Origin: an uncultured Verrucomicrobiota bacterium
GTDB taxonomy: Bacteria > Verrucomicrobiota > Verrucomicrobiae > Verrucomicrobiales > DEV007
DNA: 53,064 bases
Assembly: GCA_902591645.1 (NCBI GenBank)
Contig: CACJBM010000006.1
Coordinates: forward strand, 1 to 53,064
Direction of reading: 5' to 3'
This document shows, one piece after another, positions 43,853-51,764 of the stretch. The number at the start of each line of letters is the position of its first letter. The first letter of the stretch is position 1. Under the pieces are notes generated by a model that had not been told where the DNA came from, ran no database searches, and worked only from the letters and a program-made list of their open reading frames with translations. The position numbers and the translations under genes are program-made.

Positions 43853-45925
43853 ATGCCATCAAATTCCATACCGGAAGAATCCGATCAAAAAGATGATAAG
43901 GAGCAATCCGATGATGCAAAATCTGTAGATAAGTCTCTGAGCGTTTCAGACGACAATGGTAAGGAAGCGTTGTCTCTTTTCGAAGAGCAGGAAAAACGAG
44001 AAGCGAGAAAAGGTAGAAAGAAAGAGCTGGAGGCTCAGCCATCAAAAGTCGGGGGAATTTTACCTCCAATATCAAAATTGATTGATGGTGAGGTGCAAGA
44101 AGATGCGCCTAAAGGTGATGTGGCAGATGATGATATTGATGATGCAAAAGTGATTCACATTAAACCTCCTATTATCCTCAAGGATCTAGCAGATAAGATG
44201 GGGATTAAGCCATTTAATATTATTAAGGATTTAATGGCGTTGGATGTGTTTGCTAGTTTAGATAGTTCGATTGAGCCAGAAGTGGCAGCTACAATTTGCG
44301 ATAATCATGGGTTTTTATTTGAGAAAGAAAAAAGGGAGAAGGGCGGAGGCGTTCATAAAGTGGAAGAGGTTTTTGAAGAGCCACCTCCTCCAGAGCCGGA
44401 GGCTCAAGGTGAGGATGAATTGCCTTTTAGGCCGCCAGTCGTGACTGTAATGGGGCACGTTGATCATGGTAAGACTTCTATCTTAGATGCAATTAGGTCC
44501 AGCCGTGTTGCGGCCGGAGAAGCTGGAGGAATCACTCAGCACATTAATGCTTATAGCGTTGAGCATGATGGGGCAAATATTACATTCATTGATACTCCTG
44601 GTCATGCTGCGTTTACGGAAATGCGTGCTAGAGGAGCAGATATTACAGATATAGTTGTTCTTGTTGTGGCGGCGGATGATGGCATTATGCCAACTACTCA
44701 CGAAGCTATAAGTCATGCACGTGCTGCGGGTGTTACCATAATAGTGGCTATCAATAAAATTGATCTTCCTGGTGCAGATGTGAATAAAGTTATTTCTCAA
44801 CTTCAAGAGAATGACCTTACTCCTGAGGACTGGGGCGGTGAAACAATATGCGTTCAAACTTCAGCTACGGAAGGTCTTGGTGTTGATGATTTGCTTGGAA
44901 TGATAGCGTTGCAGTCTGAGGTGATGGAGCTTAGAGCAAATTCTGAAGGCGCCGCGAGGGGGATTGTGATAGAAGCAAGTAGCAAGGCGGGTAAAGGCTC
45001 AACAGCAAGTGTTATAGTTAGAACGGGTAACTTAAAAATTGGGGATTCCTTTATTTGTGGTCCTTATTTTGGTAAGGTGAAATTAATACTTGATGATTTT
45101 GGAAATCAGTTAAAAGAAGCGGGCCCGTCAATGCCTGTAGAAGTTTTGGGTTTTAGTGGAGTGCCTAAGGTCGGCGATGAGCTGGTTGTAATGGATAGCG
45201 AAAGGGCTGTGAAAAAATTAAGTGAGGAGCGGCTGGAGGAGTTGAGGCAAGAAAAGCTTATGAAGCCGCACAAGGCTCGGTTGCAGGATATCTGGGCGGA
45301 TGTCGGGTCCACAAAGAAAACATTAAAAATTGTTTTGAAGGGAGATGTACAAGGATCAATTCAAGCGATTGAGGGTTCACTCATGGATATCAAAAGTGAA
45401 AAAATTGATATTGAAATTTTGCACAAAGCAGCAGGTCCGATATCAGAATCTGATGTGTTGTTGTGTAGTGCTTCTGATGGAATTATTATTGGATTTGGTG
45501 TTAAGGTTGAAAATAAGGCTTTGAGGCTGGGCAAGCAAGAGGGGGTCGAAATACGTTTGTATAGTATCATATATGAGCTCATTGATCAGATTAAGGAAGC
45601 GATGCTTGGTATGTTGGATACACAGACCCGTGAAAAGTTACTTGGCAGGGCTGAAGTGAAAGAAATATTCAAGATCAAACGTGGAAGAGTCGGAGGTTGC
45701 ATTGTTAATGAAGGCCAGATTAGCCGTAAGGCCCGTGCCCGTGTCATTAGGCAGGGACAATCAGTATATGATGGAGGTTTTCAGACATTAAGAAGATTTC
45801 AAGATGATGCAGATATAGTTAAGACTGGTCTTGAGTGTGGGATTCGTCTTGGGAATTATCTAGAGTATGAAGTGGGTGACATAATTGAATGTTACGAATT
45901 AGAGAAAGTCGAACAGACACTCTGA
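43853..45925 (+). CDS. infB: Translation initiation factor IF-2
   Basis: A 690-residue GTPase. The first 110 residues are an acidic, low-complexity stretch, shorter than the N-terminus of many IF-2 proteins. An IF2_N-like domain follows (about 105-165, IKPPIILKDLADKMGIKPFN). The G domain has GHVDHGKTS (about 201-209), DTPGHAAF (about 247-254) and NKIDLP (about 302-307). The remaining EF-Tu-like domain II, IF-2 domain III and the C-terminal fMet-tRNA-binding domain are complete. It delivers fMet-tRNA to the 30S subunit. It lies between nusA and rbfA in the standard order. Confidence 0.96.
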   Translation: MPSNSIPEESDQKDDKEQSDDAKSVDKSLSVSDDNGKEALSLFEEQEKREARKGRKKELEAQPSKVGGILPPISKLIDGEVQEDAPKGDVADDDIDDAKVIHIKPPIILKDLADKMGIKPFNIIKDLMALDVFASLDSSIEPEVAATICDNHGFLFEKEKREKGGGVHKVEEVFEEPPPPEPEAQGEDELPFRPPVVTVMGHVDHGKTSILDAIRSSRVAAGEAGGITQHINAYSVEHDGANITFIDTPGHAAFTEMRARGADITDIVVLVVAADDGIMPTTHEAISHARAAGVTIIVAINKIDLPGADVNKVISQLQENDLTPEDWGGETICVQTSATEGLGVDDLLGMIALQSEVMELRANSEGAARGIVIEASSKAGKGSTASVIVRTGNLKIGDSFICGPYFGKVKLILDDFGNQLKEAGPSMPVEVLGFSGVPKVGDELVVMDSERAVKKLSEERLEELRQEKLMKPHKARLQDIWADVGSTKKTLKIVLKGDVQGSIQAIEGSLMDIKSEKIDIEILHKAAGPISESDVLLCSASDGIIIGFGVKVENKALRLGKQEGVEIRLYSIIYELIDQIKEAMLGMLDTQTREKLLGRAEVKEIFKIKRGRVGGCIVNEGQISRKARARVIRQGQSVYDGGFQTLRRFQDDADIVKTGLECGIRLGNYLEYEVGDIIECYELEKVEQTL

Positions 45926-46003
45926 AGTGTGAGTTCTGGGTAATTGTATAATTAACACGAAATCTCTTATAGTTTATAACAGCTAGTTTTCAGAAATAAG
46001 GTT

Positions 46004-46384
46004 ATGAGTCAGCGTATATTACGCGTTCGTGAATTGTTAAAGCGGGAAATTGGATCTATAATCTCTCAGGATTATGGCTTTAACGCTTTAGTTACAGTGA
46101 ATGATGTTGATGTAACTCCAGACTTACGTAATGGGCATGTATTCATTGGGGTAATTGGATCTGATCAAGAAAAGGTCAAAGTTGTTAATACTTTAAATAA
46201 GGAGCGTGGTATGATTCAGAAGAAAATATCAAAAAGGGTGGTTATGAAGTTCACCCCAAAGCTGCATTTCAAATCGGATGAATCTATAGAAAGAGGTGTG
46301 AGAACCTTAAATATAATAGACAGCTTGGATCCAATAAATTACGAGGAGTCTGATGAATCTTTAAATGCCAATTCTGACGATTGA
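46004..46384 (+). CDS. rbfA: Ribosome-binding factor A
   Basis: A 126-residue KH-like protein: MSQRILRVRELLKREIGSII, the RbfA N-terminal helix, then VTVNDVDVTPDLRNGHVFIGVIG (here split) and KFTPKLHFKSDESIERG near the C-terminus. It matures 16S rRNA at the 5' end of the 30S subunit. It sits 78 bases after infB and 18 bases before nrnA. A few unpaired purines (AATAAGG) before its ATG come nearer to a Shine-Dalgarno than most genes in the window. Confidence 0.93.
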   Translation: MSQRILRVRELLKREIGSIISQDYGFNALVTVNDVDVTPDLRNGHVFIGVIGSDQEKVKVVNTLNKERGMIQKKISKRVVMKFTPKLHFKSDESIERGVRTLNIIDSLDPINYEESDESLNANSDD

Positions 46385-46402
46385 TTAGGAATATTTCTCC
46401 CA

Positions 46403-47389
46403 ATGTTTGATCATAATAATTCTTCACTTGCAGAGATAGGGGCGATGATTCGTGATGCAAAAAAAATCGTTATTATTTCTCATGTGAGGCCGGATGGAGA
46501 TGCTATTGGTTCTCAGATTGCTCTTGGTGCAAGTCTTGAGGAGTTAGGGAAGGAGGTAAATTTGATTAATGAGGATGGGTGCCCTTCGAATTTAAACTTT
46601 TTGGGAGGGTCCGATAAAATTTCATTGCCTCCGCGGAATCATATAGATGCCGATTTGTGTATTGCTCTTGATACAGCAAATCATGAAAGACTTGGAAGGG
46701 GATGTATTGAAGCTGTAAAACTTGTGAAGCCAGTTATTAATTTAGATCATCATATAACTAATGAGGGGTATGGAGACTTTATTTACGTAGATCCAGAATC
46801 ACCGGCAACAGCGCAAATAATATATGAATTGATTTCAAATGAAGGTTTTCCTTTCCCTGCTGCTTCTCGTGATAGCTTATTTGTAGGAATTTCCACCGAT
46901 ACTGGGTCCTTTAGATATCCTGCCACAACTGCTCGAACCTATGAAGTGGCTGCCGATTTATTGCGAATGGGAGCTGATTGCGGAGTTTTATCATCGGCTG
47001 TTTATGAGCGTTATCCATATAGAAGGATTGAACTGCTTAAGAAGCTTCTTGGAAATTTAAGAATGACGGTTGATGATCAAGTCGCTTCTTGGTGTCTTGA
47101 TTTGAAGACTAAAGAAGAGCTCTCAATAAAGCCCGAAGATAGTGAAAATTTGTCAGATTTGATTAGAGGAATTGATAGTGTTCGGGTTGCTGTTTTTTTT
47201 GAAGAACTCAAAGATTGCAGTGTGCGGGTCAGTATGCGCTCTAAAGATGTTAACTTAGCCAACGTTAGTAAGATTTGCTCTCATTTTGGTGGCGGTGGCC
47301 ATCCTCTTGCGTCAGGTGCCAGAGTGAATGGTGAGTTGCATGAAGTTGAGAAGAGAGTTTTGGACGAAATTTGTAATACAATAACTTGA
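46403..47389 (+). CDS. nrnA: Bifunctional oligoribonuclease/PAP phosphatase (DHH family)
   Basis: A 328-residue DHH-DHHA1 phosphoesterase. Metal-site motifs are HVRPDGDAIGSQIALG (about 26-41, with Asp residues), DTANH, LDHHIT (about 116-121) and DTGSFRYPAT, followed by the DHHA1 motif GGGHPLASGA near the C-terminus. NrnA degrades short RNA and pAp. It is located between rbfA and truB, a standard order in many bacteria, and ends three bases before truB. Confidence 0.93.
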   Translation: MFDHNNSSLAEIGAMIRDAKKIVIISHVRPDGDAIGSQIALGASLEELGKEVNLINEDGCPSNLNFLGGSDKISLPPRNHIDADLCIALDTANHERLGRGCIEAVKLVKPVINLDHHITNEGYGDFIYVDPESPATAQIIYELISNEGFPFPAASRDSLFVGISTDTGSFRYPATTARTYEVAADLLRMGADCGVLSSAVYERYPYRRIELLKKLLGNLRMTVDDQVASWCLDLKTKEELSIKPEDSENLSDLIRGIDSVRVAVFFEELKDCSVRVSMRSKDVNLANVSKICSHFGGGGHPLASGARVNGELHEVEKRVLDEICNTIT

Positions 47390-47392
47390 TCA

Positions 47393-48106
47393 ATGGACAA
47401 CGTAGACGGAGTTCTTTTAGTCGATAAAGATCCAGACATGACATCACATGATGTTGTGTCTGTGGCGCGCCGCACACTCAAACAAAAGAAGATAGGCCAT
47501 TGTGGTACTCTTGACCCAATGGCAACGGGCCTTCTTATTCTTACGCTTGGGCGTGGCACTAAAATACAGGACCTATTGATGGCAGAGGACAAAGAATATG
47601 TGGGGACCGTAAAGCTAGGCGAGGTGACGTCGACTCAGGACAAGGAAGGAGAATTAATTGAGAAGGCTGAAGTGCAAAAATTTACGGAGGATGAAATTGA
47701 TTCAGTTTTAAGTGAGTTCACTGGTGACTTTTACCAAACTCCACCAATGGTTAGCGCGATCAAAAAGGATGGGGTTCCTCTGTATAAATTAGCTAGAGAG
47801 GGGAAGGAGGTTAAAAGGGACCCAAGACTTGTTCATGTTTATGATTATGAATTGTGTGATATTAAATTACCTGAATTTGGTTTTAGAGTAGTGTGTAGTA
47901 AGGGGTTTTATGTTCGAACCTATGCCCATGAAATAGGGGCGAAGCTAGGCTGTGGCGCGCACTTGAGCTCATTACGGAGGACGAAGTCTGGAAAATTTTT
48001 AGCTGATGGGGCCATTACATTTGATGAGCTCAAGAATGGTACGCGGGAGAGTGTGGCTGAAAGAGCTCTGAGTCTGGCTGACGTGTCAAGGTTGCGCGGG
48101 GTTTAA
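47393..48106 (+). CDS. truB: tRNA pseudouridine(55) synthase TruB
   Basis: A 237-residue pseudouridine synthase, near the short end for TruB. It has GVLLVDKDPDMTSHDVVSV, the catalytic GTLDPMATGLL (about 36-46; Asp39), and GFYVRTYAHEIG. A C-terminal PUA-like part is reduced compared with the Escherichia coli enzyme. It makes pseudouridine 55 in the T loop of elongator tRNAs. It lies in the nusA-ribF operon with 3 bases before and 15 bases after. Confidence 0.94.
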   Translation: MDNVDGVLLVDKDPDMTSHDVVSVARRTLKQKKIGHCGTLDPMATGLLILTLGRGTKIQDLLMAEDKEYVGTVKLGEVTSTQDKEGELIEKAEVQKFTEDEIDSVLSEFTGDFYQTPPMVSAIKKDGVPLYKLAREGKEVKRDPRLVHVYDYELCDIKLPEFGFRVVCSKGFYVRTYAHEIGAKLGCGAHLSSLRRTKSGKFLADGAITFDELKNGTRESVAERALSLADVSRLRGV

Positions 48107-48121
48107 ATTTTTGATGTTAAC

Positions 48122-49042
48122 ATGCTCAGGTTAAATGCTTTTTCAGAACTCAATGAAATTGAAAATCCTGTTAATTTAGCGATTGGTTTTTTCGATGGGG
48201 TTCATGTTGGACATCAGGCAGTGATAAGAAATATTATTTGCTCCGATGAAAACCCGGCGGTTGTCCTTACGTTTGACCCTCACCCTTTAAGCGTTTTGTC
48301 TCCTAGCCAATCTCCGCCAATAATTACGCCTTCGGAACACAAGCAAAATCTCATTGAGAACCTAGGTGCCGATTATTTGTTGGTTATTAATTTTGATGAG
48401 AGCAGGGCAAATCAGAGAGCAGAAGAATTTGTGAGTGAGATAGTTGATTCATGCAGACTTAAATCTATTTCTGTTGGCAATGAGTTTAGATTTGGATATG
48501 AGCGTAAAGGTGATGTTAATCTATTAACTGAATTAGGAAAGAACTTGGGATTCAAAGTGAATGGGATTGATCGTGTGTGTGATGAGAGTGGAGATGTGAT
48601 TAGTAGTACACGTGTCAGGGAATCCTTAAAGCGCGGGGATCTAAAGGATGCAAATAGTTTGCTTGGTAGAGAATTTTCCATTTCAGGGCAGGTAATAAAA
48701 GGGGATGGGATTGGTCGGCGGATGAGTTTTCCTACAGCAAACATTGATATTTTTGAACCTGTAGCTATTCCGAATGGAGTCTATGCAGTATTAGCTAACC
48801 TTGAAGGTGAGAGTTTTCAAGGAGTTGCTAACTTAGGAATAAGACCAACTGTCATGGGTTCTAATAATTCTGACCCGAAACTTGAAGTCTATTTATTTAA
48901 TTTTGACCGTATGATTTATGGAGAAAATCTTGAGGTTTCTTTTGTGAATTATATCCGTGAAGAAAAGAAATTTAATAGCGTAGATGATTTGAAAGATCAA
49001 ATTAGCAATGATGTTAAGGAGGCAAAGAAAATTTTTCATTAA
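48122..49042 (+). CDS. ribF: Bifunctional riboflavin kinase/FAD synthetase
   Basis: A 306-residue protein. The N-terminal nucleotidyltransferase has GFFDGVHVGHQ (about 23-33), FDPHPLSVLSP, the VGNEFRFGYERKGD segment and the ISSTRVRESLKRGD motif. The C-terminal riboflavin kinase domain has the SFPTANIDI motif, GVYAV and NLGIRPTV. It makes FMN and FAD, supplying the flavoproteins PdxH and ApbE substrate seen here. It closes the nusA operon and converges with xthA. Confidence 0.95.
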   Translation: MLRLNAFSELNEIENPVNLAIGFFDGVHVGHQAVIRNIICSDENPAVVLTFDPHPLSVLSPSQSPPIITPSEHKQNLIENLGADYLLVINFDESRANQRAEEFVSEIVDSCRLKSISVGNEFRFGYERKGDVNLLTELGKNLGFKVNGIDRVCDESGDVISSTRVRESLKRGDLKDANSLLGREFSISGQVIKGDGIGRRMSFPTANIDIFEPVAIPNGVYAVLANLEGESFQGVANLGIRPTVMGSNNSDPKLEVYLFNFDRMIYGENLEVSFVNYIREEKKFNSVDDLKDQISNDVKEAKKIFH

Positions 49043-49075
49043 AGTTTCAAATTGTAGCTTAGGCCGACAAGTTGA

Positions 49076-49828
49076 TCATGTAAGCTCCATCATGACGGGG
49101 CAATGATCAGATCCCATTATCTGGCTGAGTATGGTTGATGATTTTAATCGGCTAATTAGTGGTGATGATATGCACCAATAGTCAATGCGCCATCCTACAT
49201 TCCGTTCTCTTGCTTTTGCTCGATAGCTCCACCAAGAGTAATGGCCTGCGCCTTTTTCGAATTCACGGAAAGTGTCGATGAAGTTGGCTTCTATTAATTG
49301 ATTGAATCCTTCGCGCTCCTCATTTGTGAATCCTGGGCTTTTGGTGTTTGCATTGGGGCGAGCTAGATCGATTTCAGAGTGAGCCACGTTTAGATCTCCA
49401 CAAAGTATTACCGGATTTTTTTCTGCTAGGCTCTTCAAATATTTAAGAAATGCCTGATCCCAGGACTGCCGATATTTTAATCGCCGTAATTCATTTTGAG
49501 AATTTGGTGTATAAACATTTACTAGGTAAAAGTCATCAAAGCTTAGTGTGATTACTCTTCCCTCTGTATCATGTTGTTTGATTCCGATACCATAAAAGAC
49601 ATCTCGTGGTTCTATTTTACTGAAAATTGCTGTTCCTGAATAACCCGCTTTTTCCGCCGAGTTCCAGTATGAATGGTGTTTCTTATTCCAATTTAAATCA
49701 ACTTGCTCAGGTCTGGCTTTCGTCTCTTGAATACAAAAGAAATCAGCATCTATATCATTAAAAAAGTCGCAAAAACCCTTTTTTATAGAGGCGCGGATGC
49801 CATTGACGTTCCAGGATATAAATTTCAT
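49076..49828 (-). CDS. xthA: Exodeoxyribonuclease III
   Basis: A 250-residue AP endonuclease/exonuclease of the DNase I fold. It has MKFISWNVNGIRA, IQETKAR (Glu34, metal binding), the GDLNVAHSEIDLARP motif (about 144-158, catalytic Asp/Asn) and GSDHCPVM at the C-terminus (catalytic His). It repairs abasic sites and 3' ends. It is divergent from the ABC genes (145 bases between starts). The start gives MKFISWNVNG, canonical for the family. Confidence 0.94.
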   Translation of the reverse strand: MKFISWNVNGIRASIKKGFCDFFNDIDADFFCIQETKARPEQVDLNWNKKHHSYWNSAEKAGYSGTAIFSKIEPRDVFYGIGIKQHDTEGRVITLSFDDFYLVNVYTPNSQNELRRLKYRQSWDQAFLKYLKSLAEKNPVILCGDLNVAHSEIDLARPNANTKSPGFTNEEREGFNQLIEANFIDTFREFEKGAGHYSWWSYRAKARERNVGWRIDYWCISSPLISRLKSSTILSQIMGSDHCPVMMELT

Positions 49829-49913
49829 TTTAGTTATAGTAGGCGTTTTAGCAGATTATAACTTGAAATAAAACGACAATTGAGTAAACAAATCATCCCC
49901 CTTGATACGTTAT

Positions 49914-49938
49914 ATTATCCGTTAACTTTTCGGATAAT
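49914..49938. promoter_or_regulatory. Perfect inverted repeat upstream of the gldA-like gene
   Basis: ATTATCCG (49914-49921) and CGGATAAT (49931-49938) are perfect inverted repeats across a 9-base loop, 36-60 bases before ATG 49974. No T-run follows, so a terminator is unlikely. A protein-binding site or an RNA hairpin is possible. Confidence 0.45.
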
Positions 49939-49973
49939 TATGCAAGCCCTCCAATTTAATAGTTAAAATAAGT

Positions 49974-50957
49974 ATGATATCAGTAAAAAATCTCTCAAAA
50001 AGCTTTGGGCAGAAATTGGCGGTGGATGATATTTCTTTTGAAGTAAAGAAAGGAGAAGTGCTGGGTTTTCTTGGGCCGAATGGCGCTGGTAAATCAACTA
50101 CTATGCGGATGGTGACCGGCTATCTGCCTCCTACTTCAGGTGAAGTTATTATTGACGGTATTAATGTGTCGGAGGACTCAATAGCGGCCAAACAAAAGAT
50201 TGGTTATTTGCCGGAATCTGCGCCGTTATATACTGATATGACGGTCTCTTCGTTCCTTGGTTTCATTGCTGAATTGAGAGGAAAAGGTAAGTCGGACGTC
50301 GAAGCTGCGATTGATACTTGTTTCCTTGGTCCGGTCAAACAGCAAAGTATTGATACTTTATCAAAGGGATACAGGCATCGCACATGCCTTGCACAATCAA
50401 TACTTCATGACCCTGAGATTCTTGTGTTAGATGAGCCGACGGACGGACTTGATCCTAACCAGAAACAAGAAGTTAGAAATTTGATTAAGCGTATGGGTGA
50501 AGATAAGGCGATTATTTTTTCAACTCATATTCTTGAAGAGGTTGAAGCGGCTTGTACAAGGGCGATAATTATTGATCAAGGTAGAGTAGTTGCTGATGGG
50601 ACGCCTGATGAGTTAAAAGCGAAAGCGGCAGGGGCCGGGGCTCATACAATTAAGATTAGCGGTATGGCAGGTTCAGGCATTAGATCTGAACTTTCTTCAA
50701 TTAGCGGAGTGGAAACTGTTCGTGAATTTGCTTCGACCGAAAGTTCATTTTCAGGGCAAGTTATTCCGTCTAAGAAAGTGAATACAAATGCTGAAAGTAT
50801 ATTTAACCTTTGTAAGGAAAAGGGGTTATTATTAGAGGAACTTAGAGTTGATGAAGGTAGGCTTGATGATGTATTTCGTGAAATAACTAAAACTGATACC
50901 CAAATTTCAGAAAGTAAGGTCAAGGAAGAGGAGCCAGAGGGAGTAATTCAAAGCTAA
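49974..50957 (+). CDS. gldA: GldA-like ABC transporter ATPase
   Basis: A 327-residue ATPase with Walker A GPNGAGKST (34-42), the Q-loop region KQKIGYLPESAPLY (about 73-86), an LSKGYRHRTCLAQ signature (LSKGY, a common GldA-type variant of LSGGQ), and Walker B EILVLDEPTDGLDP. A C-terminal extension of about 100 residues follows, as in DrrA/GldA proteins. It forms an ABC-2-type system with the next two genes. In Bacteroidetes GldA/F/G support gliding; elsewhere similar sets are generic exporters of unknown substrate. Confidence 0.85.
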   Translation: MISVKNLSKSFGQKLAVDDISFEVKKGEVLGFLGPNGAGKSTTMRMVTGYLPPTSGEVIIDGINVSEDSIAAKQKIGYLPESAPLYTDMTVSSFLGFIAELRGKGKSDVEAAIDTCFLGPVKQQSIDTLSKGYRHRTCLAQSILHDPEILVLDEPTDGLDPNQKQEVRNLIKRMGEDKAIIFSTHILEEVEAACTRAIIIDQGRVVADGTPDELKAKAAGAGAHTIKISGMAGSGIRSELSSISGVETVREFASTESSFSGQVIPSKKVNTNAESIFNLCKEKGLLLEELRVDEGRLDDVFREITKTDTQISESKVKEEEPEGVIQS

Positions 50958-50996
50958 TTAACCGGCATCAAGAAAAAACAACTAAGTTCATAATTT

Positions 50997-51746
50997 ATGA
51001 GTGCTCTTAAAAATATTTGGATCGTTTATAATAGGGAATTGAAAGCGCAGTTCAATTCAATGCTAGCATATGTCTTCATTGTGATTTTTGTTCTTTTGTC
51101 AATGTCGTTAACTTTTTTGTTGGATGACTTTTTTGCTCCTAATGCGCAGGATGCCTCGCTTGAATTTTCGTTTTTCCGCTGGCCCATGTGGTTGCTTATG
51201 TTTCTAGCGCCAGCTGTTGGTATGCGCCTTTGGTCCGAAGAACAAAGGACTGGGACTATTGAACTTCTTCTAACAATGCCCTTAGCTGTTTGGCATGCGA
51301 TTGTAGGGAAGTACTTAGCTGCTCTGTCAGTCATTACCATTGCAATACTCTTTACCTTTCCGGTAGTTATCACTGTCGCTTATCTCGGGGATCCTGATAA
51401 TGGTACTATTTGGGGTGGATATTTAGCGTGTATTTTTTATGGAGGTGGAGCATTGGCGATAACTTGTGCGGTCAGTGCTCTGACAAGAAGCTCAGTGGCT
51501 TGCTTAATAATTGCGCTTTCGCTTTGTTTTGGTCAATTGCTGATAGCTATTCCGCCAGTGTTGGAGTATGCGGCAGATAATTGGGGGGGAGCAGTCGCTG
51601 ATGTTTTGGGATCCCTAGGGACTTGGGCCCATTACACTGAAATGAAACGAGGTGTTATTTCGTTTTCTAACGTTGTCTTTTATTTGTCAATGATAGGTTT
51701 TTGCCTATTTCTGACTAGCGTTGTAATTAAATCAAAACGCTCCTAA
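50997..51746 (+). CDS. gldF: GldF-like ABC-2 permease
   Basis: A 249-residue membrane protein with six predicted helices. The N-terminal NIWIVYNRELKAQFNSMLAYVFIV is typical of GldF and ABC-2 permeases, as are LFLAPAVGMRLWSEEQRTGTIELLLTMPL (here split) and WHAIVGKYLAAL. It is encoded 39 bases after the ATPase gene and before the GldG-like gene, so it is the permease of the system. The short length matches GldF. Confidence 0.85.
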   Translation: MSALKNIWIVYNRELKAQFNSMLAYVFIVIFVLLSMSLTFLLDDFFAPNAQDASLEFSFFRWPMWLLMFLAPAVGMRLWSEEQRTGTIELLLTMPLAVWHAIVGKYLAALSVITIAILFTFPVVITVAYLGDPDNGTIWGGYLACIFYGGGALAITCAVSALTRSSVACLIIALSLCFGQLLIAIPPVLEYAADNWGGAVADVLGSLGTWAHYTEMKRGVISFSNVVFYLSMIGFCLFLTSVVIKSKRS

Positions 51747-51764
51747 CCACTTATTGAGTTTAGT

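Noticed and set aside
43830..43895. Small plus-strand frame (MKVKKQINAIKFH...) ending inside infB
   Set aside because: It overlaps the infB start in another frame, has no Shine-Dalgarno sequence and no recognised family; it is probably chance.
46004..49042. FMN riboswitch or other leader for ribF, and a riboswitch before moeA or cimA
   Set aside because: The spaces are 15, 20 and 296 bases; the first two are too short, and the third shows none of the known conserved cores.
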